From an alpha proteobacterium U9-1i (GTDB lineage Bacteria; Pseudomonadota; Alphaproteobacteria; Caulobacterales; Aquidulcibacteraceae), in contig BBSY01000001.1 of assembly GCA_000974665.1 (NCBI GenBank), positions 1 to 64,000 of the forward strand: a DNA stretch of 64,000 bases, given 5' to 3'. Position numbers and translations under genes: made by a program. Shown here piece after piece: positions 1 through 9,348 of the stretch (within the stretch, counting starts at the first letter, position 1; every line of letters starts with the position of its first letter). Under the pieces are notes generated by a model. The model saw nothing but the letters and a program-made list of their open reading frames with translations, was not told where the DNA came from and did not search any database.

Positions 1-711
1 GAACGCGTTGACGTAAATGTTCACGCCGTCGTCGCCCAGGGCAACCTCGCTTTCGCTCGAGAAGACGACGAGGTCGGACGCCAAGCAGAGGTCCATGAAG
101 AACAAATGATCCTCGCCCGCCGAGCGCAGCGCCGTGCTCATGCGTACGCCGCCCAATTTGGCCGCGCGATAGACGATCGACGATGTGTGGGCGAGGTACT
201 CACGGGCAGCGCACTCCGCCATCAGCTTGCCGGGGCAAGTCCGAACAAACGGCACGATCGTCGGCTCGATCGCCGGTTCGTCGACGATGCGCCGCTGGAA
301 TTGCGTGGCGGGCAAATGCGGTTCGCCCTTGGCGTTCGAGTGATCGGAGAAATAAACATCCGCGCCCGCTTCAAGCGCGTCGACGGCGCGCTTCAAATGG
401 CTCGGGCGCCAGGTATCGTCGGAATCCAGCATGGCGATTAAGTCCGCGAACTGCGCCGCGGCGGCGAAGCCCGTATTGCGCGCCGCGCCCGGCCCGCCAT
501 TCTCGCGGCGCAGGATCTCCACTTTTATGTGAGCAGGCGGCGTAGGCGCTGCCTCGATCTCCTTGACGGGATCGAACGGCGACGCATCATCGATCACCAG
601 AATACGAATTTCGGCGTCGGCGATGGTCTGCGCGAACACGGACGCGAGCGCGCGGCCCAAAATGCCGGCCTCGCGCTGGAAATACGGAATGATGACGGCG
701 ATCTTGCGCAA
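1..711 (-). CDS. GT2 family glycosyltransferase (3' end outside window)
   Basis: Reading the minus strand from a TTG at 711 gives a GT-A fold family 2 glycosyltransferase. It opens with a core-strand segment (IAVIIPYFQREAGILGRAL), followed by VIDDASP, the GGPGAARN nucleotide-binding loop and LDSDDTW, which is the DxD metal/UDP-sugar site. An in-frame stop lies three codons upstream, so TTG is the only reasonable start; GAGGTAG precedes it as a ribosome site. The frame stays open to the window edge, so the C-terminus is missing. It probably transfers a sugar from a nucleotide donor to a lipid-linked exopolysaccharide repeat unit at the inner membrane. It is divergent from the glycosyltransferase that starts at 804. 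Confidence 0.85.
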   Translation of the reverse strand, partial: MRKIAVIIPYFQREAGILGRALASVFAQTIADAEIRILVIDDASPFDPVKEIEAAPTPPAHIKVEILRRENGGPGAARNTGFAAAAQFADLIAMLDSDDTWRPSHLKRAVDALEAGADVYFSDHSNAKGEPHLPATQFQRRIVDEPAIEPTIVPFVRTCPGKLMAECAAREYLAHTSSIVYRAAKLGGVRMSTALRSAGEDHLFFMDLCLASDLVVFSSESEVALGDDGVNIYVNAF

Positions 712-803
712 ACGCTGCTACCTCGCGCAAGGATCGTTAACCCGCCCGCGCTACTCAAATGCTAACGCCGAAGGCGCGCTTTTGCTAATGCCAGGTAAAT
801 CGC

Positions 804-1829
804 ATGTTGCGCGTTGACGTCGCCATCCCCTGCTACAAGTACGCGCATTTCCTGCAGACCGCCGTCGCCAGCGTGCTGATGCAGCGCGACGCCGAGGTGC
901 GCGTGCTGATCCTCGACGATTGCTCGCCCGACAATACCGAGGAAGTCGCGGGCCGCCTCGTGCGCCACGACAGCCGCGTCGCCTATTCACGCAATGAAAA
1001 GAATTTGGGCCTCGTCGGCACCGCAAATCGCGGCGTGATTGATTGGGCCGAAGCGGATTTCAACATCCTGCTCAGCGCCGACGATGCACTCGCCCCCGGC
1101 GCGCTCGCCCGCGCTGGCGCGGTGTTTCAAGCGCACCCCGAACTCGGCATGGTCTATGGCATGGGGCTCGTGCGCCCCAACAACGCCATCGACGGCGTCG
1201 AGGATCAACGCTCGCGCACGTATCAAGTGATCTCAAGCGGGCGCTTCCTTGAGCGCGCGACGACCGTGGGCAATCCCGCGCTCTCGCCCGCCGTGATCGT
1301 GCGCACCGATCTGCAAAAGCGCATCGGCGGCTACAATCCAAGTCTACCGCACACCTGCGACATGGAAATGTGGATGCGCTTCGCGGCCGAGGCGCCCGTC
1401 GGCGTGCTGAAAGAGGTGCAAGCGATCTACGCCGAGCATGGCGGCAATATGAGCGCGGGCTACGCCAACCGCTCGCTCGGCGACAGCCGCCAACGTATCG
1501 CCGCATCGGACGAAGTGTTCGCCAAATACCACGAGCGCTTTCCGCAATCGACGCAATGGCGCGCGGCGCAGAAACGTCGCCTGGTGGATGAAGCCTATTG
1601 GCTCGCCGGCCAGTGCGCGATGGAGGGCGACAAAGCCGCCGTCGAAATCTGCCTCGCCTTCGCCGAAGAACATTTCCCCGACGATTGGCGCTCGCAAGCC
1701 TATTGGCGCTTCCGCGTGAAGGAAGCGATGGGCAAAGCCGGCGGCGACATGCTGAGGCGCCTGCGCGGCGATCCGGCAGCGCCGGCGCAAAGCAACGAAC
1801 CCAAGGTTTTCGGCTGGTGGCCGGACTGA
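804..1829 (+). CDS. GT2 family glycosyltransferase
   Basis: A 341-residue family 2 glycosyltransferase. Near the N-terminus are VAIPCYKYAHFLQTAVASVL and ILDDCSPD, and around residue 90 LLSADDAL, a variant DxD donor/metal site (ADD). The middle carries a GGYNPSLPHTCDMEMWMR segment typical of the acceptor side of the family. There is no signal peptide or obvious membrane segment, so it should act at the cytoplasmic face. It is divergent from the glycosyltransferase at 1-711 and convergent, with no gap, with the GT8 gene. Donor and acceptor sugars cannot be told from sequence. Confidence 0.88.
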   Translation: MLRVDVAIPCYKYAHFLQTAVASVLMQRDAEVRVLILDDCSPDNTEEVAGRLVRHDSRVAYSRNEKNLGLVGTANRGVIDWAEADFNILLSADDALAPGALARAGAVFQAHPELGMVYGMGLVRPNNAIDGVEDQRSRTYQVISSGRFLERATTVGNPALSPAVIVRTDLQKRIGGYNPSLPHTCDMEMWMRFAAEAPVGVLKEVQAIYAEHGGNMSAGYANRSLGDSRQRIAASDEVFAKYHERFPQSTQWRAAQKRRLVDEAYWLAGQCAMEGDKAAVEICLAFAEEHFPDDWRSQAYWRFRVKEAMGKAGGDMLRRLRGDPAAPAQSNEPKVFGWWPD

Positions 1830-2720
1830 TCAGCGCGCCAGCGCGTTCGCCTGCGGCCGCTTGATCAGCCAACGCAACAGGTAGCGCGCGCGATGATACG
1901 GCGTGACGTTGAAATCGCGCGCGACATCATCCGCGAACGGCGTATGACGCACGGCGTCCCAATAGATCCAGGCCCACGGATGCCAGATATTCGCCATCCA
2001 CGGCTTTTCGGTGCCGATGAAATGCACGAGGGCCGGCGCCTTGCCGCTGAGCTCGCGCGCTACACCGTCACGGTCGAGGAATTTCTGTGCGTTCCACACT
2101 GGATCGAGTTTGATCCAACGCCCCCAGAACACATAGTTCAGCGCATCCTGGTCTCCGAGCAGCAATTTCTCGTCGTTGCGCACCACAAACTCGAGCGCGC
2201 GCGAAAACAACTTCTGTTCGCGCACCTTGGCGAGATCGATGAGTTGGAGGCCGGCGTTGAAATAGAGCTCGCCATTGTACGGCAGCTCCCAACGCTGCGC
2301 GAATTCTGCGGCGTCGATATACGCATCAAGCACGGCGCCCAATGGCGCGCCGCGCAGATCGGCGTTCCAGAAGTCGCGAATGTCGCCGAGCACGACCATG
2401 TCGGAATCGATGTAGATCAGCCGCGTGCAATCGGCGGGCGCCAGCGTCTCGAGCCCCAGCCGGAACAGCACCGTGCGGTTCAAATGCCCGCGCGTGGCGT
2501 AGGCGGGCAAATCCTTCTCCCCCACCTCGGTCCACACAAACACCGCACCCGGCGCCACGCTCTCGACGCGTTCCTGCGTCGCGCGATCGACATCGGCGTG
2601 CAGCATCAGGAAGCGGAACTCCGCCCCCGGCGCATTCCGCACGATCGACGACACCACAGTCGCGGCGTGCGCGGCGTACCTGCGATCATAGCCGAGCGCG
2701 ATATCGATGCGCTCGCTCAT
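1830..2720 (-). CDS. GT8 family glycosyltransferase (LgtC/WaaJ-like)
   Basis: A 296-residue retaining glycosyltransferase of family 8. It starts with DIALGYDRRYAAHAATVVSS, typical of the family, has LIYIDSDMVVLGDI with the DxD metal site at about residue 105, and FNAGLQLIDL and DQDALNYVF further on, the usual GT8 donor/acceptor motifs. Known members add hexoses to lipopolysaccharide cores or capsules. It is the last gene of a minus-strand run (acyltransferase, deacetylase, GT2, GT8) and overlaps the preceding GT2 by four bases (ATGA), indicating translational coupling. Confidence 0.88.
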   Translation of the reverse strand: MSERIDIALGYDRRYAAHAATVVSSIVRNAPGAEFRFLMLHADVDRATQERVESVAPGAVFVWTEVGEKDLPAYATRGHLNRTVLFRLGLETLAPADCTRLIYIDSDMVVLGDIRDFWNADLRGAPLGAVLDAYIDAAEFAQRWELPYNGELYFNAGLQLIDLAKVREQKLFSRALEFVVRNDEKLLLGDQDALNYVFWGRWIKLDPVWNAQKFLDRDGVARELSGKAPALVHFIGTEKPWMANIWHPWAWIYWDAVRHTPFADDVARDFNVTPYHRARYLLRWLIKRPQANALAR

Positions 2721-3694
2721 GTGGCTTCCGCGGTCAAAGGCTGCTTCAAACGCCCGCGCATCACGTTGCCGATCGCCGTGCGCAGCTCACTCGGGCGCAC
2801 CAAATCAGCGATCGCCAACAGCGGCAGATTGATCATGGGCGTGACCAGCGCTTTCACCGCCTCGCCGCGTTGGCCGTTCTCCACGAACCAATTGGCCTTG
2901 TCGATGAAGTACAAATAATAGTGCCGCAGCGTGCCGTGATACGAGCGCATGAAGTCGAGCGGCCCGGTCCACAAACGATGCGCTTCCGGCAAACCATGAC
3001 GCAGGAATACGTGGCGATCGAAGCCGATGCGTTTACGCTGCAGCGCATCGTACGACCGCGCTGGACGGCCGCGGAACAGAATGCACGGCACCGGCACGAA
3101 CCCGAGTTTGCGCTGACGCGACAAGCGCATCAGCCAGTCCAAGTCCTGCCCCCCAACCAGATGCGTGTCGAAATAGCCGACCTGCTCAACAACCTTCATG
3201 CGCGCGAGGAAGGTGCCGACTTGCGGGAACAGCCCGCTCAGCATCGTCTTCATCATCGCGTCGCCTTCGCCGGGATGCTCCGCCGGCCACGGCGGGCCCA
3301 GCGGCTTCAGGTCCGGATCGGCGTAAATCGCTTGCCCAAAAACCGCGTCGAGGTGCGGGTTCGCATCGAGGAACGCGACGTGCGGACGCATGCAGCCGGA
3401 CAACCAAACGTCATCATCATCGAGGAATGCGATAAACTCACCGGTCGCGACCTTCATCGCCGCGTTGCGCCCATAGGACGAACCCTTACCCGGCGCCGGC
3501 ACATAGATCGCGCCGAGTTCCTTGCAGGTTTGAAGCGTCTCGTTCTTCAAACCATTGTCGCCGACAATGATTTCGAACTCGATGTCATCGCCTTCGGCTT
3601 CAAGCGCGCGAATGCTGGCTATGGCCTGGCGAAACATCACCGGGCGATCGTATGTCGGCACGATCACGGAAATCTTGCGGCGGCTCAAACCCAT
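2717..3694 (-). CDS. GT2 family glycosyltransferase
   Basis: A 325-residue GT-A enzyme: ISVIVPTYDRPVMFRQAIAS at the N-terminus, IIVGDNGLKN, GSSYGRNAAMKVATGEF and FLDDDDVW, the last holding the DxD-type donor site. GGQDLDWLMRL matches the ED/QD acceptor-side motif. It overlaps the upstream deacetylase by 10 bases and the downstream GT8 by four, so all are probably one mRNA. Its likely role is sugar transfer in assembly of the exopolysaccharide unit; specificity is unknown. Confidence 0.88.
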   Translation of the reverse strand: MGLSRRKISVIVPTYDRPVMFRQAIASIRALEAEGDDIEFEIIVGDNGLKNETLQTCKELGAIYVPAPGKGSSYGRNAAMKVATGEFIAFLDDDDVWLSGCMRPHVAFLDANPHLDAVFGQAIYADPDLKPLGPPWPAEHPGEGDAMMKTMLSGLFPQVGTFLARMKVVEQVGYFDTHLVGGQDLDWLMRLSRQRKLGFVPVPCILFRGRPARSYDALQRKRIGFDRHVFLRHGLPEAHRLWTGPLDFMRSYHGTLRHYYLYFIDKANWFVENGQRGEAVKALVTPMINLPLLAIADLVRPSELRTAIGNVMRGRLKQPLTAEAT

Positions 3695-4485
3695 TCCTCC
3701 CAGCGATCGTACTTGCCCGCGAGCAGCGCCTTGAAGATGCGGTCGCCGTCATACTTGGTCACGAAGGTACGCGCGATCGTACCTTCGGGGCGCGTTTCTT
3801 CCGCTTGCGCGTAGATGGTCTCGTAACCGGCGTCGCGCGCGGCTTTCGCGCAGGAATCTGGCCAATTGTTGGATTGCCCGAACGGGATCGCGAACGTCTT
3901 CGGCGCGAAGCCCAAACGCTGCTCGATCGTCTGGCGCGATTGGCCGAGTTCATCGACGACGCGCTGTTGATCGATCGTGGTGAAATCCGGATGCGTCGCC
4001 GAATGGCTGCCAAGTTCGGCGCCTTGCTTCAGCAGCGCTTCCATGTCGAACCAATCGAGCACCAAATGCTCGCACCATGCGTGCTTCTTGTCGCTCCACT
4101 CCGACACCGGGAAGAACGTCCACGGAATGTTGTAGTCCTTGAGGATAGGTGCGGCGATCGTTCGCACGCTTTTCAGCCCATCATCGAAGGTAATGGCGAT
4201 GTCCTTCGGCCCGCCGCCAGTGCGTGCGATCTCGGAGGCAGGCACGAAACGATGGCCGGCGTTCAGCGCCATTTCGATGTGACGGCGGAAATTCTTCTCC
4301 GACACGTCGTTGACGCCGAATTCTTGCTGGCCGATCGAGTGATAGCAAAGGATGCGCCCCACCCAGCGTTTGCTTGGGCGTCCGAACGTCGCCAGCATTT
4401 GGCGCTCGCAGCACAACCTTCCCGCCGCGATATGCTCGCGGCGCAGACCCGTCGCGCGGACCATCTGCTTCAACGCCTGCTTCAT
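3685..4485 (-). CDS. polysaccharide deacetylase (NodB/CE4 fold)
   Basis: A 266-residue carbohydrate esterase 4 protein. ILCYHSIG, then ITFDDGLKS (the TFDDG motif with the catalytic-base and metal Asp residues), and LGSHSATHPDF (the metal-binding HxxxH motif) are all present. The ATG at 4485 is chosen because the sequence before it resembles the out-of-frame neighbour rather than a deacetylase, and because it lies just after the acyltransferase stop (8-base gap). No signal peptide is seen, so it may act on a lipid-linked intermediate in the cytoplasm. By analogy with HfsH of Caulobacter it could remove N-acetyl groups from the polymer; that is inference. Confidence 0.87.
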   Translation of the reverse strand: MKQALKQMVRATGLRREHIAAGRLCCERQMLATFGRPSKRWVGRILCYHSIGQQEFGVNDVSEKNFRRHIEMALNAGHRFVPASEIARTGGGPKDIAITFDDGLKSVRTIAAPILKDYNIPWTFFPVSEWSDKKHAWCEHLVLDWFDMEALLKQGAELGSHSATHPDFTTIDQQRVVDELGQSRQTIEQRLGFAPKTFAIPFGQSNNWPDSCAKAARDAGYETIYAQAEETRPEGTIARTFVTKYDGDRIFKALLAGKYDRWEEWV

Positions 4486-4493
4486 AGCGCCTG

Positions 4494-5585
4494 TTACGCC
4501 TTGCCCGGTTCGACGTGGTTTCCGCCCGCTTGCCGCGCAAGCAGGCGCCCCGTGAGGAAACGCCGCACCGGAACATCGTAAACCGCGTGCAAAATCGACG
4601 CCACGGCGATGGTCAGCATTGTCACCAACGCCACCTGGCCGATGCCGCCGACAAAAGCGCCGCCGTGAAGCAGGTAATTGGTCCAGTCCCGCACCGGCAC
4701 CTGGAAGACGTAGAACCCGTAGGACAACATTCCCGCCGTCGCGCACGCCCGCGACGCGACGCCGCTGACGCTGGAATTTGCCGAAAACGCGATCAGCAGC
4801 GGGAACAGCACGATCGCGGCGAGGCTATCCCACGCCCAGCGCCAGCCCTCCGGCGTCGGAATCATGAACATCACCAACAGCAGCACGAACGACAGCCAAA
4901 ATGGCAAGGCTGGCGGTGACCAATGCGCGCGCAACCGGTAGATCAGCACACCAACGAAGAAGGCGTAGAACACGCGCGGAAAGCCCGCGACGAAATTGCT
5001 CCACACAAAGCCGCCGTCGAGCTGGCCGAAATGGTACGCCGCCCAGACCACGCCCGCCGCTCCAAGCGCGAGCACCGTCCCAAACAGGGTGCGCGTTAGG
5101 CGAAGCGCAATCAGCGCAAACACGACGTTCACCACGAGTTCAAAAAACAACGACCAGGCCGGCCCATTGAAGGGAAACGGCTCGTTGGCGACGGCCGTGA
5201 ACCCAGGCGGCGTCGGGAGATAAAACGCGCCGAGCACGGTCGACAGGCCCACCTGCCCCCAACCCGCCTCGCTCGCGCCCTGGCTAACCTTGAGCGCCGC
5301 CAACGCTGCGCCCAGCAACGTCGCGGCGATGTAGAGCGGATAGAGCCGGATCGCCCGCGCGCGCATAAAAGCACCGAGCCCAAGCCCCGCCGCGAAGCGC
5401 TTGATGTATACGTGCGCCAGCACGAACCCGGAGAGGGCAAAAGAAAAATCCACGGCCAGATAGCGCCCGGGAAGCAGATTCATCAGGGCAACGCTCGGCA
5501 CGTGGTCCGTGACAACCACCAGCGCCGCGAGACCGCGCAATCCGTCAAGAACGGTAAATCGTTGCTGCGTCGCGCCCGCGTCCAT
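4494..5585 (-). CDS. acyltransferase family 3 membrane protein (OafA/ExoZ-like)
   Basis: A 363-residue polytopic membrane protein. It begins with RFTVLDGLRGLAALVVVTDH, the family 3 acyltransferase signature with its conserved Arg and His, followed by about ten hydrophobic segments. The family O-acetylates or O-succinylates cell-surface glycans using acyl-CoA from the cytoplasm. It heads the minus-strand operon that continues with a deacetylase and two glycosyltransferases, so its substrate is probably the same polysaccharide. The intergenic region to the divergent acyltransferase gene at 5734 should hold promoters for both. Confidence 0.86.
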   Translation of the reverse strand: MDAGATQQRFTVLDGLRGLAALVVVTDHVPSVALMNLLPGRYLAVDFSFALSGFVLAHVYIKRFAAGLGLGAFMRARAIRLYPLYIAATLLGAALAALKVSQGASEAGWGQVGLSTVLGAFYLPTPPGFTAVANEPFPFNGPAWSLFFELVVNVVFALIALRLTRTLFGTVLALGAAGVVWAAYHFGQLDGGFVWSNFVAGFPRVFYAFFVGVLIYRLRAHWSPPALPFWLSFVLLLVMFMIPTPEGWRWAWDSLAAIVLFPLLIAFSANSSVSGVASRACATAGMLSYGFYVFQVPVRDWTNYLLHGGAFVGGIGQVALVTMLTIAVASILHAVYDVPVRRFLTGRLLARQAGGNHVEPGKA

Positions 5586-5733
5586 CCATTGAACCTATCA
5601 TTTCTGCCGCGCGCCGTCCCGGCTCGCGTCGCGGCCTTGAGCGCGATCAATCAAGTTCGCCGAAAGCGATGCAAGTTTCGTCGCTGTGGTGTCCGGCAAT
5701 GCGAAACCTGCTCTTCGGCGTAAAACAATCCGC

Positions 5734-6936
5734 ATGGGCGCAACCGGCTCCGGCGGGATTTCGGCGCGCCGCGCGGACTTGGACAGTCTGCGGGTGCTCG
5801 CTCTCCTATTGCTCATCGTTTACCACACGCTGCTGGTGTTCGACCCAGGCGCGAATTGGCGCGTGCTCAGCGACAATGCTCATCCGTGGGCCGGATATTT
5901 GACCGCGGCCCTATCGCCTTGGCGCATGCCTTTGGTCTTCTTCATTGCCGGCTGCGCGGCGCGGTTCATGATCGAACGAATCTCGCCGCTGGGGTTCATA
6001 AAGGAACGCGCGGCGAAATTGCTCACTGCATTCGTGTTTACGATCATCGCGCTGGCGCCGCTCCAAAATTACGTTCGGCTAGACAATCTGGGTGATCCGT
6101 CGATCGGCTATTTCGACTACCTGTTTCGGCTCGCCCCGGGCGCCAACGATTTCCACGGTCTGCCGATCCCGGATTTTGCGCACGCCTGGTTCCTGCCGTA
6201 CTTGTTCGTTTACTCGGCGCTTCTGGCTTTGATTTGGGGCGCCGCCCCGACAGTGCTTCGCCGCATCCAGCAGCTGGTCGAACACGCGCCCATTTGGTTT
6301 ACGGTCGGCGCCTTGATGATGTGGTTTGCGTTTCTGGCCCATGAGGTCGAGCCCAGTCATCTGCAAACCAGCATGCTGCTGGACGATACCCTGGCGCACC
6401 TGAAATTCGCACCTGTGTTCTTCCTCGGCGCCCTCATTGGCAAGAGCGAGACATTTCGCGCCATGCTTATTGCGGCGCGCTTTGAGCTTTGGGCCGCCGC
6501 CTCGATCCTGCTGTTGGGCGACCTCGCGCTTAAGTGGGCGAACGTTCAGCACGACGGCGGCATTGGCGCGTTCTACCCCGCAATACCCGTCGCGCGAGGG
6601 TTATTTGGCGGGGCCATGATGTTCGCAGTCGCCGCTTTCGGCGCCTGGGCCCTTAACCACCCCTCCCGCCAACTCAGCTACCTCTCGGACGCCATCTTGC
6701 CGGTTTATCTGCTTCACCAAACCGTCTTGGTGGTCGCCGCCGACGCCATCACACCATTGGGCTGGCCGCTCTGGGCCGAATTGGCCGTGTTACCGACGCT
6801 GACGTTGCTGCTTCCACTCGGAATTTACCACTTCGCCATCCGGCCGAACGCCTGGTTGCGACGTCTTTTCGGCCTCAAGGCCGACCGCCCAACGCCGCTC
6901 GAACCCGTGCCGGTGGCTGGACCGAAAACTGCATGA
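5734..6936 (+). CDS. acyltransferase family 3 membrane protein (OpgC/MdoC-like)
   Basis: A multi-pass protein of about 400 residues. Early in the sequence RRADLDSLRVLALLLLIVYH carries the Arg...His pattern of acyltransferase 3 proteins, and PWRMPLVFFIAGCAARF resembles the glucan succinyltransferase OpgC/MdoC branch. About ten transmembrane segments follow, including YLSDAILPVYLLHQTVLVV near the end, a hallmark of the branch. The ATG at 5734 is preferred; a GTG at 5686 would add 16 residues with no family character. It probably acylates a glycan during or after export. It stands alone on the plus strand, 77 bases before the next gene. Confidence 0.82.
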   Translation: MGATGSGGISARRADLDSLRVLALLLLIVYHTLLVFDPGANWRVLSDNAHPWAGYLTAALSPWRMPLVFFIAGCAARFMIERISPLGFIKERAAKLLTAFVFTIIALAPLQNYVRLDNLGDPSIGYFDYLFRLAPGANDFHGLPIPDFAHAWFLPYLFVYSALLALIWGAAPTVLRRIQQLVEHAPIWFTVGALMMWFAFLAHEVEPSHLQTSMLLDDTLAHLKFAPVFFLGALIGKSETFRAMLIAARFELWAAASILLLGDLALKWANVQHDGGIGAFYPAIPVARGLFGGAMMFAVAAFGAWALNHPSRQLSYLSDAILPVYLLHQTVLVVAADAITPLGWPLWAELAVLPTLTLLLPLGIYHFAIRPNAWLRRLFGLKADRPTPLEPVPVAGPKTA

Positions 6937-7013
6937 GCTTGGCCCGCGCGGGCCGTCGCGAGTTGGGTTAAAAACCGCGCTCGCGCCGAACGGCGCACGG
7001 CTCATGGACGGCA

Positions 7014-7963
7014 ATGGCGCGCACGGAAGACCCTCGTATCGCGGTTGTGATCGCGGCGTACAACGCCGCGTTAACGCTTGAGCGCGCCGTGCGCTCGGCG
7101 CTGGCGCAGCCTGAAACGAGCGAGATCATCGTGGTTGATGACGCGTCAACCGACGTAACCGCCGCATTAACCGAAAGCTTGGCGAAAGCCGATCCGCGCG
7201 TACGGCTGATCCGCCAATCGCGCAATGCTGGCCCAGCCCACGCCCGTAACGCCGCGCTGAACGTAGCCACGGCGCCCTGGATCGCCATTCTCGACGCCGA
7301 CGATTACCTCGCGCCGGGGCGCTTCGCCGCACTTCTCACAAACGCCGGCGACGCTGACTTCATCGCCGACACCTTGATCCGCATCCCCGATGGCGCGCCG
7401 ACCCCCGCGTTCACGCCGGACCCACGCGTGCTGGGCCCGATCAGCTTCGAGCACTTCGTTCTCGGCAATATGGGAGCGCTCAAAGGCCCGCTCGATTTGG
7501 GGTTCGTGAAGCCAATCTTCCGCCGCGCCTTCGTCGAGCAACACGGCATGCGCTATGCCGACATGCGCCTCGGTGAGGATTATGAATTCTACGCACGCGC
7601 ATTGGCGCTGGGCGCGCGGTTCCTCATGATCGGCGCCGCTGGCTATTTTCGGCCGAGCGCGAAGGCTCACTTTCGAAGGACCATTCCGAACGCGACCTTC
7701 AGGCGCTTCGCGATTGCGATCGCGGCCTCGCTACGATCCGCACGCTCAGCATCGCCGAACGGCGCGCGCTGGATCAGCATGCGTCGAGCGTGGATTGTCG
7801 CCTGCAATGGCGGCGCATGATCAGCGCCGTGAAAGCACGAGACGCCGCCGCCGCCTTGAGCACCTTCACATCGCCTCGCTCGACGCTTTACCTCGCCGCG
7901 CGCCTCGGCGAGCAAGCGTGGTTGCGCAGCGTCGGCCGTCTGGCTGGGCGGAGCGCCCCATGA
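7014..7963 (+). pseudogene. GT2 family glycosyltransferase, frameshifted near 7649
   Basis: The first 212 codons form a normal GT2 enzyme: IAVVIAAYNAALTLERAVRS, VVDDASTD, GPAHARNAALNVA, ILDADDYLAPGRF and LGEDYEFYARALALG. At 7646-7649 (TATTTTC) the frame breaks. In the original frame the tail turns into an Arg/Ser/Ala-rich string ending at 7820. Shifting by -1 restores a plausible tail (SAEREGSLSKDHSERDLQAL onward) for 104 more codons, to a TGA at 7961-7963 that overlaps the ATG of the next gene as ATGA. The intact protein would be about 316 residues. Either one T was lost from the T run (sequencing error or true mutation) or ribosomes shift here; no canonical slippery heptamer is present. Confidence 0.8.
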
Positions 7964-9237
7964 CCAGCGTCGCCGCCCCCAATCCGCGCGCCGCAGCATT
8001 GCGCAAATTGCAGATGCAATTCCTGCCGGAAGCAGCGGCCTTCGCTTTTGTGGCGCTTATGACGGCGCAAGTGTCCGAGGTCGGCCCGCTTTTAGTGCTG
8101 GCGCAACTCGGCATTTTCGGCCTGCTCGTGGTTATGCGGCCGGCGGATTGTTTGCGCATTTTCCTGCGCTGGTGGCCGCTTTTGCTGACGCCGTTGATCG
8201 CGTTTGCATCGTTCTTCTGGTCGGATTTACCCGCGCAATCGGCCCGCTACGGCTTCCAGCTCTTCTTCACGGCGTTCGTCGGCGTATTGCTCGCGAACAT
8301 GCTGCCGCCGCATCGTTTCATCGCGATGACGTTCCTCAGCATGTTGGTGTTCTGCATCCTCTCGGTCGCCAGCCGCCGCATGGGGCCGTCGGTCGAAGGC
8401 CTGGTGCTCGTCGGCTTCACCGGCTCCAAGAACCAGATGGCGCTCGCCGCTTACACCTTGCTGGTGTCAGGCGTCGCTACCTTCCTGCTGCGCGAGTCGC
8501 CGCGCTGGATGCGGCCCGCCGCGCTCTTCGGCGGCCTGGTTGCTGTCTACATTCTTGCGACGACGAGTTCCGCCAGCGCGTTCCTACTGGCGGGCCTGGC
8601 CGCGCCCGGCCTCATCGCGCTTCACCTCACCAAGCGCATGGCGCCCGCCGTCCGCGTCGCGATCCTCGGCTTCGCAATCATCGTCGCCATCCCGATCATC
8701 TTCCTCGCACCCGAGATCGAGGCGGCGATCAATTACTTCCTGTTCGATACGCTCGGCAAAGACCCAACCCTCACCGGCCGCACGCACCTCTGGGCGCACG
8801 CGGTCGACTTGATCTCGCGCAGGCCTATCGAGGGCTATGGCTATCAAGCGTTCTGGCTGGGCGAGAGCCCGGAATCGGTGGGCCTGTTGCGCTGGGCGGG
8901 CGTCGCTGACGGGCGCACCTTCCACTTCCACAACACCTACCTTCAGCTCGGCGTGGACATTGGCTATCTGGGCATGGTGACATTCGCTGGCGCGATCCTG
9001 GCCGGGCTCTTCGCCGGCATGCGCCAGTACATCCTGCACCCTACGACAGCGACGGCGTGGGCATTCGTAATGTTCCTGGGCATCGCCGTACTCAGCTTCA
9101 CCGAGCTTGTGCTGGCGCCGATGCTGCCGCGAACGCTCTTCCTCTACGCCTGCGTTGTTTACCTGTTTTGGTCGCCTCAACCCGCCGCTCAACCGGCGCC
9201 GCGGCGGGTCTACCGCAAGACCTGGGCGGCTGGTTAA
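7960..9237 (+). CDS. O-antigen ligase / Wzy-type polymerase family membrane protein
   Basis: A 425-residue integral membrane protein with about ten hydrophobic segments. The long periplasmic stretch holds LTGRTHLWAHAVDLI and then FHFHNTYLQLGVDIGYLGMV, which match the Wzy_C/WaaL signature (TGR and H-N-x-x-L). In an exopolysaccharide locus such a protein is most likely the ExoQ/Wzy polymerase that joins repeat units at the periplasmic face; a ligase role cannot be excluded. The ATG at 7960 overlaps the stop of the frameshifted GT2 (ATGA), which both fixes the start and shows that the upstream gene once read through. Confidence 0.85.
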   Translation: MTSVAAPNPRAAALRKLQMQFLPEAAAFAFVALMTAQVSEVGPLLVLAQLGIFGLLVVMRPADCLRIFLRWWPLLLTPLIAFASFFWSDLPAQSARYGFQLFFTAFVGVLLANMLPPHRFIAMTFLSMLVFCILSVASRRMGPSVEGLVLVGFTGSKNQMALAAYTLLVSGVATFLLRESPRWMRPAALFGGLVAVYILATTSSASAFLLAGLAAPGLIALHLTKRMAPAVRVAILGFAIIVAIPIIFLAPEIEAAINYFLFDTLGKDPTLTGRTHLWAHAVDLISRRPIEGYGYQAFWLGESPESVGLLRWAGVADGRTFHFHNTYLQLGVDIGYLGMVTFAGAILAGLFAGMRQYILHPTTATAWAFVMFLGIAVLSFTELVLAPMLPRTLFLYACVVYLFWSPQPAAQPAPRRVYRKTWAAG

Positions 9238-9348
9238 CAGCGCGGCGCAGCGACGCGCTTTTGGGGCGTTGCTTTCCCCGTCCGCGCGAACAAGATGCGG
9301 CCGCGACGGGTCTTGCAGGGTAAGCCCTGACATTCGGAGAACGAGACG

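Noticed and set aside
2342-3814. 490-codon plus-strand frame opposite GT8/GT2 genes
   Set aside because: Arg/Ala/His-rich with no domain; the minus-strand glycosyltransferases have DxD motifs.
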